Origin: Aristolochia californica
Lineage: Eukaryota; Streptophyta; Magnoliopsida; Piperales; Aristolochiaceae
Direction of reading: 5' to 3'
Assembly (NCBI GenBank): GCA_029961685.1
Contig: JARWKL010000015.1
Span: 22,165,220-22,229,219 of the forward strand
DNA: 64,000 nucleotides
Part shown: piece after piece, positions 49,750-62,508 of the stretch
Layout of the letters: the number at the start of each line of letters is the position of its first letter
Numbering within the stretch: the stretch's first letter is position 1
Made by a program: the position numbers and the translations under genes
The notes under the pieces: model-generated
The model's input: only the letters and a program-made list of their open reading frames with translations
What the model was told of the DNA's origin: nothing
Database searches by the model: none

Positions 49750-52656
49750 AAAAAAATTTCTCAACATTCAAAGGCAAAAATGTAGGAAACAAGTATCATG
49801 TGGGGATGATATTTAATTCTTGATAAGACATTGTTTACTTAGTACTCAGAGAGTAAGAGGGGCACAAGGGTATTTTTGCTAGAGAAACAAACAGGGAATG
49901 AATTGAACTAGAGTAGTCGGACATGGACGTGAGTTTGATTATGAAGAAGGTTGTCTTGTTACGTAGTCCCCGCCCTTGTAACTTTTTGCAGCCTAATGAA
50001 AGACCGCGTAAGAGAAGAGGAATCTAGATTTGGAATTCCAACAAGTTAAGCTCATATTTAGGTTTTATTTGTGTCTCTCTATCCCTCTCAACCGGCTACC
50101 ATTTGCCTCACCCCAACTCCACACACCCATTCTCCTTTCTCATTCCAATTTTTCAACATATCTCCATTAAATCATTAAAAAAAGCCCCATAAGAAGGGCT
50201 TTAACAAGAGAACAAACTCTCAAGAACAACCAACACGATCTCAGCTAATGACATAAAATTCCAGATCAAAGTCATTAAAAAATCAATATCACATCCATCC
50301 ATCATCTCTTTATACGGCATCCACGTTAAGCAGCCCTTAAAGCCATGACATGTCCCTAACTTCATTACTGTTATATACTTTAAATTGTATCATAGATAAA
50401 GGAATGAAGTTTGAGCTCCCAACAATCACACAACCTCTTTACTCCCCAGCAGAGTAACAGAATTGACATAAAAAAGTCATCCCTTGAGTCTAAATGTCTA
50501 CATTAACCACCACTCAGATTCTCCCCTTGAGGAAGGGGATTCATCGACAGTAATTGCATGGGCTTCAAGTAAATCTTCCTGTCCTGCTTTTTTTTTTTTT
50601 TTTTTGTCAGATTACAAGATCAAGGACATTGCACTGCATATTTGTATAGATCAGAAACATACTCCCAGATCTGCAAACCATATTATCGGTTCTCTCGTTA
50701 GGGCTCTGTTTCCCAGAATTCCTTTGTTGTGATAAACACTCAATCCCTAGATAACTGTTCCTTTGCATTTTGTTGTATTTTTCTGTTTCTCTGGCTTTTG
50801 ATGCAATATATTATTTCACTTATTTTGTAAGTTTTGCTTTTCTCTCTTAATAAAATCTCCTCCTTGTCGTGATAAAAAACAAGAAAAAAGTCATCCCTCG
50901 AGATCAAATAGCCAATCAGTAATACAAGGAATCGAGCCGGCGAACGACATAGAAACCGAAAGGAATAACTTCGCCGTTCTGCCTCTGTTTTTTCTTTCTT
51001 TCTTTCTTTCCGCCAAGCATCGGTAAGTAATATATTTTTTTTCCAAAAAAATAAAAATAAAGAAAGAAAACGTAAGAGAGTTGCAAAACCCAAATTCAGG
51101 ACTCCTTTCCATACATGAAATATCTAAAACCATTATAAAAAAAACGATTTTAAAAGATGGCGAAACAATAAAAGTAACAAAGTAAGACTAAGAAATTTAA
51201 TAAAAACCGAACGAGAAGATACGTACCTCTCCTGAAGGGACTCTTGAGAAATCAAAGATGCTCCAGAGCTCCAGTCACAGCGCATTGCCGGTTTTCACAG
51301 CCGGAAGGAAGGACTCTTGAGAGTGAAAATGGGAGGGATCGATTTAAATGGTCCTTGGATCTGACAGCACGAGTGCAGATCCAGCGGTTTAGGTCAAGTT
51401 CAAAGATTTTAACAAGATTTTGCATATAAAATAATATGCTACAAAGGTTAATCGATTTAAAAATGGATTTTAGAATTAACTTCTCTTCAACAACCCTTAC
51501 CACACTCCCTCCCCCTCTTAGTGACCTCTTAGTGAGATGCCAAATTTCTTCTCAACCTATGCTCTCTCCTGTGCTCTTGGCATGAGGAGAGAAGGATCAA
51601 TTAGTTTACTTGGTTTGATTGTTCCAAGGTGTGAAGTAGTACTCCAGCTTGTTAGACCAAATCTATCGTCGAAATCAAATAAAAAATCTCAAGAACTCTA
51701 GCTATGTAAGCTGATAGTCAGCCAAATTCCAATTATCAAGCACAAATATTTATTGAAGTTTAGCTTATTTTTTCTTCATCTTCCTTTACTCTCCTCTTCT
51801 TCTTCATCTCCTTTCTTGCCACCTTGGTCGAAGACCTTGTCATGGGATCCTAAATCCAACATTGCACAAGTAAATATTTCCTCTATGATAGCAATTCGGT
51901 TACCCACCTGAGTTTTTTCCATTAATTTTTATTTATTTTTACTACAAAAATTTTATTTATAAAAATATATATTAAAAACTAAAATTAATTTAAATAATAT
52001 TAAATATTTAATTTTATAATTGTGATATTAATTAGTTATTTAGTTAAGTAACCTATAATAAAACTATTATTTGATTTTATAATTAACATACCATAACTAA
52101 AACAATTAATGAATTTCTAAATCATTATTTCATAGAAATTTTAATTTAGTATTATATTATAATGCAATATAAGTGCATATTAAGTTAAATTAATATCATA
52201 ATAAACATTTAATATCATTTTTTTATATAATAACTATTAAATTAATTAAAAATTATAAAATATATTTAAAATAAAAAATCTAACTAGCTTATAATAAAAC
52301 TATATGTTAGTGGTAAGCAAACAATTATGAGACAACTTCATTATAAATGGTTTGCTAGATATGGCCAACACATAAACCTGTATCCAAGACATGGGAAGCC
52401 TGAGACAGCGAGTCCTTCTTACAGCTCTTTATCCTAAACACAGGACTAAGGTCCTATTGAACCCAGCTAGGCTTAAGAAAAGCCTTAAGAATGTTTAATG
52501 AAAGAGAGAACAGAAGCTCTGCAACAAGTCAAGGATCAATTATAAATTGAGAACCAACACCCAGGTGTTTTATTTTCATTTCTCTTTTCTATCTTCTGTA
52601 GGCACTGATGATTTTACCATCAAAGTGTGGAACTGGCTAGCACAAACAGAAATCTT
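49750..52656. other. Intergenic region between LINE island and chorismate mutase
   Basis: It contains a poly-T run at about 50588-50606 and an extremely AT-rich block at about 51930-52310. A possible minus-strand leader exon with donor GAGAG|GTACG lies near 51226-51350, but no following coding exon could be tied to it. The 3' UTR of chorismate mutase should lie just left of 52657. Confidence 0.4.
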
Positions 52657-55440
52657 TCAGTCCAACCTTCTCAATAAATATGCAATCTGAACCTCCTTTG
52701 TCAACGGCATGATCCAATCTCCATACAGATTAGCCACCAAGCTTGGTTGGATTTTTAAAACAGGATCACCCTCATTGGCTTGTTCACTTACATTTAGGTC
52801 CTGTCCATATACTCTAGCTTTGGTTTCTACCCTTTGTTTAATTGCAGCCTCAACTGCCTCATATGTTAGCAGATTCATCAACTGGTCACTATCCTGAACA
52901 ATCCAAAAACATGAAGAATGTTAACTCAAGGAGCAGAGCTGTTAATTCAGTGGAAAACAAACTTTACTTTTAGCACTTAAGATATGTTATTAAGGTAAAG
53001 ACAAGTTCATGGCAAACTTACTTTGATCAACTTGTTAAACCCAGCCCCATTCTGCAAAAGCAGGTCAACCTACCTCCTCATGTCAAGTTTAGCAGATGTG
53101 TTGTTTAAGTTATTTAACCGATTAGATAACCAAATTTTAATTATTCTACAAATATCCCATCTGTTATCAGGTCACAAGGCAATAAGATCTTTTTTCATAT
53201 GATGCTTACTTTCAATCAATATCTGACCATCTAACTTATTATTTTAGTCAGCACCCATTTATGGGTCAGGATATTCCAATTACCAATGGGAGGTGCTTTT
53301 CAGTATTCCAGATGGAATGGGTTATTTCTAATGTGATAAAATCAAGAAAGCCAGAGCCAAACACTTCAGAAAGGAAGGCAGTAAAGGTCTGACATGAGAA
53401 AAGATTCATACCTGGGCTCTGATAGCTGCTTCATAGACATCAGGAGAGGCTTGATACTTCGCCTCTGCAACAAATTTACCGTAGTGGATTCTCTTCGAAA
53501 GAGCCTGAAAGGGGAAAAAAGGGATTTACAATGTGAAAAGAGAGAGAGAGTTTTACTGTTCATTTGATGATTGACTGAAAAAACTTGCAAAGTTTCAGAC
53601 AGGAATTTATACCTGTAGGCAAATTGTGTCACAAAGAGCAGCCGATCCACAATTTCCATCATCTCCTTCTTTAACAAGTCTAGGAAGCAGATCAGTAAAG
53701 TACATATTCCATATTTTCTTGTTCAAATTGATAGAGTCAGCAATAGAATGCAAAACCTAGTTAGGGAGAAAAAGAAACACAAACACAGTAGAGTCAATAA
53801 GCTAGCACTAACAAGGAATAACAAATTAACAAGAAGAAAAAGCAGAAGAAAGAAAAACAAAAAAAAACAGTGGAGCTCAAGAACGAAAAGCAGAAGAAAG
53901 AAATAAAATAAGTAGTGCTTAGGCTAACAAAAGACCTATATACCCAATGCACTAGTGAGTCCAAGGGCATGATGGAATCAATACAAAGTTACTACTGAAA
54001 AAGAAAATCTAGAAACAGAACTCGAGAAGATTTATTTTAGAAGACCAGTGCACAGATGAAAAACCAAGATATGCCCAAGCAAATGTCTGGTGAGTAATGA
54101 TTTTGGTAAAGCCCAGAAGCCAGCATATTCACAAATTAAAATTTTTCAACAAGTCTGACATTAAATATCTGAGACAATTTCCACTGATGCAACAGCCAAC
54201 AGATGGAATTAAAAGGAAGCACCACATGCAACAGGAATTCACTGAATCACAGGATATATATCTTCCAGTCAACATTTTTACTACCTGTGGGTAATGCAGA
54301 GGAGGGAGCCTCGGCTCAGGCAAATCTTCAGGAAAGAATGGATGCTCATCTGGGCTATTGTATCTATCAACCTGACTCACAACAAAAAATACAGCTGATA
54401 ATTCCAAGATAAGAAACATAGCTTCACCATATGAATTCTTCTTCTTTTCTGTTTGTGGTTTTAAATTTACCTGTGCATGAAGCTTTTCTGTCTCCCTAAG
54501 CATAAACTCCACCAAAGAGCAGTTGGATGCATCCACAGAATATAAATTACGATCATATGTATTGGAATTATAACAATATTGTGCTCTCTCTACAAGGCTG
54601 AAGATTATGCTATCTTCTTGCCTTATTAATGAGTTCCGGATACCCTCTAAGGTAAAGCTTTTGCTTTCGTCCACTCTATGACTGGTTGAGGAAAAAAAAA
54701 ACTTATATTAGAAATCCAAAACAAGATCTGTGCAGATATTCGAATTGAATAATACAAAATGTTCACCACAACTTTTTGTTTTCAAATTCTCATCCAAGCT
54801 CTGAAACATAACTAGTTCCAATCAATTAATATACAAATCTAGTTCTGATCAATTAATATTACTGCAGCTGGAATTCTCTTCTGAACACAAGAACTCAACA
54901 AAGAATCAAGATCAATAGAAAATTGCATGTCTCTTAAGTCTATGCACTACATACATCAAATGCTTTCAAATTATAACTTGTAATACCTGGTTGGAAGACA
55001 AGAATTCCATATGTTATCTACTCTCGATCTGTAAAACTACTATTCCTGATTCATATCAGCTAATTTCTAAAGTTGGTTCTTCAGGATACCTTATATCAGG
55101 CGATGATGGATCTAATAAACTTGCAGGACAAGCTGTTATAAGAACAGACCCACGTCGGATCTCACTTTTGCAACTAATATTGGTTAATTATCTAAAAATT
55201 CTCGTACCAAAGCTAACATATTCAGAGAAGAAAAGGATGAAACAAAATACAGTACCTGACAGGCGAAATCTTAGAGTTTCCAACTGACTGAAGGATTTTA
55301 CCCGCTGAAGCAACTAAAGAAAATCTAGACGCGGAAGGGCTTTGCCTTGTCCGTGTAGGAAAGGAAGAGAAGTAGGTTTTTGACAAACGAGGAGCAGACG
55401 TAGCAGGGGAAGGAGACGCTTTTAACATCTTTAAGTCCAT
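52657..55440 (-). CDS. Chorismate mutase, plastid type (AroQ, plant CM1/CM3)
   Basis: The enzyme converts chorismate to prephenate, the committed step to Phe and Tyr, in plastids. Six exons, 55440-55256, 54681-54471, 54371-54285, 53756-53613, 53504-53412 and 52893-52657, join in frame to 318 residues. Residues 1 to about 62 are Ser/Thr/Arg-rich (LSKTYFSSFPTRTRQSPSAS), fitting a transit peptide, so the plastid form is favoured over cytosolic CM2. The catalytic helical core shows LEGIRNSLIRQEDSIIFSLV, then DEHPFFPEDLPEPRLPPL, YGKFVAEAKYQ, YEAVEAAIKQRVETKARVYG and the family's fixed C-terminus DWIMPLTKEVQIAYLLRRLD with the Thr and Glu that line the active site. An in-frame ATG at 55482 would add 14 residues, but it lies in a duplicated leader, so 55440 is preferred. 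No lesions. Confidence 0.95.
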
Positions 55441-55463
55441 TAACAAAAAGAGAGAAGCTTCAG

Positions 55464-55616
55464 AACTAAACGGAGAAACCAACCAACAGAAGCGAGAGCA
55501 GATTGCGGCCTGCAGATTTTGACAGAAACAAAAGGGGTGGAACTAAACGGAGAAACCAACCAACAGAAGCGAAAGCAGATTGCTAAAGCAGATTTAGACA
55601 GAAACAAAAGGGGTGG
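55464..55616. repeat. Tandem duplication in the chorismate mutase leader
   Basis: 55464-55540 (77 bp) is followed directly by 55541-55616 (76 bp). Both begin aactaaacggagaaacc and end aaacaaaaggggtgg, with a few differences in the middle. It lies 24 bp before the preferred ATG on the minus strand. Confidence 0.95.
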
Positions 55617-57145
55617 TATGTGGAAAGAGTTGAGGATGGTGGACGAGTGCAATACGAAACACGTCGGATGCTTTTTCCTTGTTGACAAGCGAGGAGAGAG
55701 ACGGTGGCAGGTGGAGGGTCGTGGTTACCGAGCCGAGAAAAATATTCGCATCTCTCCCTTTCTCTCTCTTGCACCTGGCGGCTTTTGAAACTATCGCCGG
55801 ATTTGCGAAGACCAAAACCACTATGGAGTAAAACCAATTTTCAGAACGATCTAACAAGAGTTAAAACTCAACAATGGAAGGTGCCATCGTGCATTTGCCT
55901 CGTCGAGAGTTGGGTGATTCTGTAAAAGTTACAGACTTCAGAGATTTTGGCTGGATTCGTAGAAGTGACTAGCGGTGAATGTAGATTCCAAAGATCCTGG
56001 ACTGGTTATTACTTAAAATCTCTATCGTCCATGACGGAGATGACAATTTGTCAATTAATTTAATTATTCAATAATTATATAATTGTCTAATAATTATTTT
56101 TAAAAATATTATATTTATTAGATAACTAATATTAAACTTGATTACATAAAAGACGACCTTATTTTAATGGTTTCATGTTCATTATCGCTTGAATCTCAGT
56201 ACAGAGAAGAAAATTTTGTTTATCTTCGCAGAATTCGAAGTTGGTGGTCTGTGTAATCTTCTTTATCATGTTTGTTGACAACCCAGGTGAATCTGCACGA
56301 AGTTGCCTACTTGGGTGTTTTTTTTGGAATGTTCTTTTCGTCAGATATGGGGACTCGGACGTCCAGTGCCCTTCATCTAACAGTTCCTACTCTATCCCCT
56401 TCGATCCTTTCGAAGTCTTCAATGGGTTCTCATTTTTCCTGGACTTCACGATTACGACGAGTTCTCTTCCTCGGTTCTCCCAAAACTCGGTTAAATGCTT
56501 CTTCTTCGTCTTTCACAAAGCTTCACTCCTCGTCGCATATTCTTTATTTGGTATCCTCGCCTGTCCTCTTGTCACAGACTTCTAGCAAGTTCTTCAGATC
56601 TGAGAATTTACTTAGCGACGTATTAAATGGATTGTGATTTCGCAGAAGGTTTTGGCTGGGTAGACCTCTATTGAGCAGATTGCAGGTCCGAGTTTTTCAT
56701 TTTCCTATTTCAGTCACGGTGTTTGGAAAAAGATTTTCGATATTCCATGGTTGGGTTTCGGGACTTATAATAGACTCTCTATTTTTCTTTGGCTGAAACG
56801 ACTGAAATCTTTCAGCTCTCGCTTTTCTCGGAGAACGGTTTCGGTGACGTACCGACATAGTACTTCGTTCTCGTATTTTCTGGTACTCCTGCTGTTTCTC
56901 TTTTAAACCTTTGAATATTCCTGCTTGGTTTATTGGAAAATGCCAGTCCTAGAGCTGCTGTAATTTCATTTATTATTCAAAAGATTGGATCTGGCTTTCA
57001 GTGTTTGGAAATTGCTGTTTGTGCTCTCTTGACAATAATCAATATATTGCTTTATGAGTGAGGAAATCAAACGACCATGTAGATCTTTTTGTGCCTCAAT
57101 TGCAACGCTTTGAAAATTTTATAAGTTCTCTGGTTGTTGCAGAGC
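55617..57145. promoter_or_regulatory. Shared 5' region of divergent chorismate mutase and WEB genes
   Basis: The start codons of the two genes are 1,706 bp apart and point outward. The middle (about 56040-56160) is very AT-rich. On the WEB side an acceptor TTGTTGCAG|AGC lies three bases before the ATG, so at least one leader intron exists; its upstream exon probably lies in the 56200-56700 stretch. Short open frames here are untranslated or chance. Confidence 0.5.
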
Positions 57146-59461
57146 ATGGGGGAGGTAGACTCAAAACCCTTTGAATCAGTCCAAGCTGCTTTGTCTTTGT
57201 TTGGGCAGAAGACAGAACAAAGAAAGTATAGATCTACCCGAAATGAGGTACAGTGTGAATTGGTCTCTGAAATTTACTGAAGTCTAGAAAGGCAACCGGT
57301 TAATTTATTTACCCTTTGTATCCAAATTCCAGACTTCGTTTTTTCTCATGTTCACGAAATCAATCAACAAACCGAGGAAGAGAATAAATTTTTTGTCCTC
57401 TGTTCTCTTGTTCGATTACATCACCAGAGATAAAAATGTTAAATGAACTGGTTCTGGTTCTAAGTCAGCAGCCAACATAGTATGCTTTTGGTGATTCTCT
57501 CGTTGGTCCAGAACTGAACAACAGACCCTCAAGAGGTTACAGCTAGGGGGTCCTTATTTCAGTATAATCGTCACTGTTTTGTTTCAATTATGATGGATTA
57601 TGCTGAATGAATCTCCTTTTACTACTTCTGAAGCTATTCAGCTTATCAAATTTTCAGAAGTTGCTCCATTTCTATGACCTTGCTCCGTATGCAGAACCTG
57701 ACAACTAATTGAGTGAAATAGTATGTTGTTTTCCTCAGTATTCATCTTCATCTTGTGGAACTTCATATTTCCCTCTTGCCTGGTAGAGTCTGCAAGAAGT
57801 TAGATATCTGGTTAGAAATTTATGATTTCTATATCCTTAATTAGATGTTAACGTGCCTCTGTTTCTTACAGAAGATAACCATTTATGTAATTCTTATATT
57901 GGTACTATATGCTTCATTCTATTGTGAGCAGGAAGTGGAAAAAGAAATTGAACTGGATCTCATGCAAAAGGAATTGTCTGGGTACAAAGTACAGCTTGAA
58001 ATAAAAGAGTCTGCCCACATGCAGGCCCTTCTTGAGCTTGAAGTTTGCAGCAAAAAGGTTGATGAACTCTCTACCCGACTCAATGAATCAGAGAATGAAA
58101 GAGAAAAATATATAGTAGAATACAAAAAAACTAAAAGCCGTCTAGATAAACTTGAATCAGAGAATACACATTTATTGGCTCAGCTCTTTGAAAATGATAA
58201 CGCTCGAGGAAGTCTCCAACAGACATTGAACGAGTTGAAGACTGCTGAAGAAGAGCTGAAAGCTCAACTTGCTGCTTCCAATGAGGCTAAGGTTTCTGCC
58301 CTGACACAAGTTGAATTGATGGAAACTGCTCGTGAAATGAACAAAGAGAAGATTGCGGAGTTTCTGAAGCATGTTTCAGAGCTTAATGAAGCTATTTTGT
58401 TTTTAAAGCTATCAGCCATTGAAACAGATAAAGAGAAGACTGCTACTTTGTTTTCAAAGGATGAAGCAATAGAAAAGGCGTATGAACAAATAGAAGAGAT
58501 GAAAAAAGAACTTGATAGAGTTGAGGATTTAGAGAATAAACTCTTGACTAAAAATCTACTTGTTGAAACTTTAGAATTGGAACTAAAGCAAGCAAAGGGG
58601 ATTGCATCTGATGCTATGAAGGAATCCGAGACTCTGAAAATAGAGATAGAACAGAGGGGTCAAGTGAATTCGGAGAGAGAAATCTATGTCCAGTCAATTG
58701 AAATGCAACTGCATCAATCAAGACAAGAGGTGCAGCGTGCACAACAAGTAGCTAATGACTTAAATTGTCAGACTCTGCTATTTAAGGACGAAATACACAA
58801 GGTGAAAAGTGAAATGGCTCAGGTAGAAGAAAAAGAATCCATGGCCAAACTAGAAATTGCAACTCTGAATTCTGAACTCCACAGAGCCAGATCAAAGCTT
58901 GCTGCTGCAGAAGCAGCTGAACTAAGAGCCGAGAGTATTAGATCAGGGCTATATCTTGCTGTGCAAGAATTGGCAATGGAAGCCGAGGCAGCCAAGCAAG
59001 ACACTCAAAGACTGAAACAAGAAGCGACAGGTACTGGAAACATCATTTCATCAGAGTTTGGCTCGACGATCACAATTTCAATGGAGGAATATGAGACTCT
59101 GACTAGAGAAGCCAAGGTGACTGATGATGAAACTGCACCACCTATAGAAGATAACATGATTGAATCCTCATACAAGCTGGAGTTGGAGAAATTGAAGTTA
59201 GAGCTTGGAGCTGCAAAAGAAGACATTGACAATCTGGTTGTAGCCGCTGGACAGGCCAAAGCAAGGGCGGAGATGGCAGAAAAAGCAAAAACAGCTGTGG
59301 AGGATCAGCTCAGGAAGTATAGAGAAAGAAAGGAGAAGAAAAGAGCAGCAATAATAGCACTTAAGGAAGAATCAAGTTGGTGGAGCAGCAATCCCCCTGT
59401 GTATGATAATCAGCAGGCAACCTATCAATCATTGGGTAAAGTTCTAAACATGAAATTCTAA
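57146..59461 (+). CDS. WEB family coiled-coil protein (DUF827)
   Basis: WEB1 and PMI2 of this family form a complex that controls chloroplast photorelocation movement; other members are uncharacterised. Exon 1, 57146-57247 (34 codons), and exon 2, 57932-59461, join in frame to 543 residues. The N-terminus MGEVDSKPFESVQAALSLFG is the usual family opening. Residues about 35-400 are almost continuous heptad coiled coil rich in Glu, Lys and Leu. ISMEEYETLTREAK near residue 414 is the family's hallmark, and the protein ends YQSLGKVLNMKF. There is no signal or membrane segment. Starting inside exon 2 at 57845 would use intron sequence and lose the conserved N-terminus, so I reject it. It is the divergent neighbour of chorismate mutase. 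Confidence 0.93.
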
Positions 59462-59939
59462 TTTTGCAGGCAAGGCAGACATTCTCTATGGTGATAACTA
59501 TTAAATTATCCTCAAGTAACTAGTTCAATAATGGTTTATATCTTTGTTGACCCAAGAAACATAGGACTTAGTATTCTTTTGTCTTTTAAGTTTCGGAATA
59601 TGTTCAGTGACAAAAAAATTCACTGCATTAGAACTGGTTTTGGAAAAAACAGAAAGAAACAGAAAAAGATAAACACCACTGCAATTTGTATTACAAACCC
59701 AGCAGCAAAGTGAGTCTATTGAGAGAAGCTAACATGGGCTGAAGGAGAAGAAATAGAAGAAATTTTGTTATTTAACTTTTGAGTGATTTTTCTTTTCTCC
59801 TATGTCTTTATGTCTTTTTGGTCTCTAACTTGAGAAGAAATAAAAGAAGAAATACAAATAAGAGGTATTTGGTAGTATTTGATAGAGTTTACAATAAAGA
59901 ATTCTTGATGTTGTGAGAAAATTTATTAGGTGACTTGAA

Positions 59940-60420
59940 TATCTAAGGGGGAAAATTGAAGATGAAGAGTTTGCATCCATAAAGAATGTTGTGCAACCCA
60001 AAGTGTTGAAGATGAAGACCAAGAATTTTATTTTACAAGCTAAAGTTAGCAACTCTAGATCGAGGGGGAGTGTTGAAAATATATATGATAAAGAATCTCA
60101 CAATGGAAGAATCAACATGACAAAGTGGAGTCATGTAAACTTTCTTAAAGGAGTAAAGGATTTTTGCTGAGTTTGTGTTCTTATTAAATTAAAGGGTAAA
60201 CCAGGATAAACAGGTAAACTATCTCTACAAATAGCAAGATCATATGGGTAAAAGACAGAAGAATTACTGTCTCAAAGGAAAGGACGATTTCCATATATTT
60301 TTTAGATGCTTTTTGTTCATGGATCAGTAACGCAGATTTTTTAATCACCTGTATCCGAATAAAATAAAGTTTTCCTCTGTAATGGTGACAGAAACTGTTC
60401 CGCACGTCACATATACAGAT
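59940..60420 (+). mobile_element. Copia 3' end: polypurine tract and LTR fragment
   Basis: The polypurine tract gagggggag (60062-60070) is followed by an LTR-like start TGTTGAAAATAT at 60071, the usual 3' junction of plant copia elements. The preceding approximately 100 bp looks like the non-coding stretch after RNase H. The LTR right end is not defined, perhaps near 60400-60420. It lies between the WEB 3' end and the PPO 3' end. Confidence 0.55.
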
Positions 60421-60634
60421 CGAATCAATTTACAAATGTAGGTGATTGACAACAAATCGCACTGTGTTTCGTAATGACAGGTAATAGTTGACAACTGACA
60501 GGAAGATTCCGCAATGGAATAATGGAAGACAGAAGAACAAAGCTTTATTCAAGAAACCAAGCGCACATAAATCAAACAAGCAGATACACAGAGACTCACA
60601 CTGGACACCTTATTTACTGTCTTGGTTGTTTCGT

Positions 60635-62508
60635 CTAGTTAATGGTTTGCATGAGCTCAATGTGGACTCCTCCGATGCTGAGATTACCTTCTCGCGGAAC
60701 CAGGGTGATCACAACGTTCTCATCAGCTTCAGCTCCGATTTCTTCCAGTAACGAAGTGATGCCGAACTTCTGGCGCATCCTGGTGTGACTGCCATCCCGG
60801 TTGGTGTGGTTGTGACGAATCCTGACGAAGCTCCCGGCAAACGTGCCGAGTCCGGCAACATAAGAACCTTGACTCAGCCTGTTGACGTACACATCAAACC
60901 TGGAAGCTGCCGGATCATTCAGCTCAATGTCGTCGACGAATAGAACTTCAGCCTTGCGGCGCTTGTCGCTGGGAGATGGAGAGGTTCTCGGCCTCCTGAC
61001 CACGGCTCTTATTGTACCAGAAAGGGGACGAGGTGTAGGCCCAAATTCGCTCACCGGGAACGACGACTGGGGAGAAGTCGGTCGGGGGGTGACTGGTTGG
61101 GGTGAGCTGAGGTACTCAACCGGCACATTCTGGTAAACATATCCGAGATCCTTCTGATTGAGGCATTGCCGGGTCTGTTTGATTTATGTTTTTCAAAAAC
61201 AAAACGCAGTTCATTAGTGTGCTGTTATTAGAGATAATGCATCCATGAGAACATGAACCATATATTAATCAAACTGCAATAGGGCCTTTCGTGTCAGTAT
61301 CTTACCGTGACGCTGACCACCTTCTCATTCTCGTCGAAGAAGACGAACCTGGCATCTAGCCAGTCGTTGTCGTTGAACTCCGTCCGGTTCCCTATGACTG
61401 ATCTGTAAGTGCTCCAGAGGCGATCGATATTCACATGATGAGCATAAAACAAGGTGTCACGGGCAGCAGAGAAGAAGTTGCCCATGTCCAGATTAGGTGG
61501 TTCAACTTGCCCAATCCAGTAATGTACTGCATTGTGCAAATTCTCCAACATGCCCGCCATCAGCGTCGCGTTGGGTATATCCCCTGCTCTCAGAGCACTT
61601 CCCATGAAGAGTTCAGGAATCGGGGCGCTATCCGTGAAAATCCTGCGCAAGTATTCGATGTTATCCTCAACAACTGTGCCGGAGGGAGGCAGGTCTTCTT
61701 TGTCGAGGGCGTAAAGGAGGTCCATTGGAAGAGGGAAATGAGACCGGTTGCGGTTTCGATTGTAAAGACTGGAGTTGGGGTCGAGATACATGTCAGGGAA
61801 CATCATTCCATCTCGAACATCGTAGCACCAGAAGGGGAGACCGAATGTGTCATCACTGATGATTTTTCCAAGGATCCTCTCGAAGAAGTAGAGGTAGTAT
61901 CGGTGCCAAGGAAGGAAGATCCAGCTGAAGTGTACCTGTACAGGAGAATTACTATTCTTCTGGTCATAAGCTGCATTACAGTACGCGCAGTGGATCCTCG
62001 CTTGCTGCATGAAGTTCCATGGGTGGTTGCTGGGGAGGTTCTTCATGTCAGCAATAGCCCTTTTAAACCTGTCCTTCTCCCACTGAGTAAGCAAATGGGC
62101 GGCCTTCCTGGTGCGGGTGGGCACATTGGTAGGAAATACGTATGGTTGGATATCGATAGGCTTGCTAAGGTCATAAGGAGGACAGCACTCGATGGGACTG
62201 TTGCCACCAAACGTATCAGGATAGTTAGCGACATGGCATGCCTGCAAGTCTGGGTAATCTAAAGGGACTCCCATGGCTGACTGGTTTCCACCAAGGCTGG
62301 TGGCGCCGTAAAGCCCTCCCAAGCCGAGGAGGACATTACGACGGTCCACCTTCGTTCCCCTCACGTCGCCATTCTCACTGCTACTTCTAATACTAGTTGT
62401 CACCCTTGGGGCTCGGGGCCGGCCCCTGACAGGACAGCCACTGAAGGAGGCAGAAGAGGAGGAGGTAGTGCCGGAGTAGGGAGGAACGAGTAACATCGCC
62501 GTCGCCAT
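60635..62508 (-). CDS. Polyphenol oxidase (catechol oxidase/tyrosinase), thylakoid lumen
   Basis: It oxidises o-diphenols to quinones at a dinuclear copper site. Exon 1 (62508-61306) and exon 2 (61174-60635) join at ACG|ACC to give 580 residues, normal for a plant PPO. A Ser/Arg-rich plastid transit peptide is followed by a twin-arginine lumen signal (DRRNVLLGLGGLYGATSLG, about 55-73). CuA ligands are H173, H193 and H202; C177 fits the thioether bridge to H193. CuB ligands are H325, H329 and one of the HH pair at 357-358 (FYAHHVNIDRLW). The PPO1_DWL region (NDWLDARFVFFDE) follows at about 380-393, and the C-terminal PPO1_KFDV/lid domain (RFDVYVNRLSQGSY, then RQKFGITSLLEEIG) lies in exon 2. 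The 131-bp intron is worth noting since many dicot PPO genes have none. No lesions. Confidence 0.95.

Noticed and set aside
51226..51350. Possible minus-strand leader exon with donor consensus
   Set aside because: I could not connect it to a coding exon downstream; the nearby frame at 50891-51133 has no recognisable domain.
57845..57931. Hydrophobic N-terminus (possible membrane anchor) fused to the WEB protein
   Set aside because: It is translated intron; a clear acceptor at 57931 joins to the conserved exon 1 at 57146-57247.
61435..62262. 275-codon plus-strand open frame
   Set aside because: It is exactly antisense to the polyphenol oxidase copper domain and has no domain of its own.
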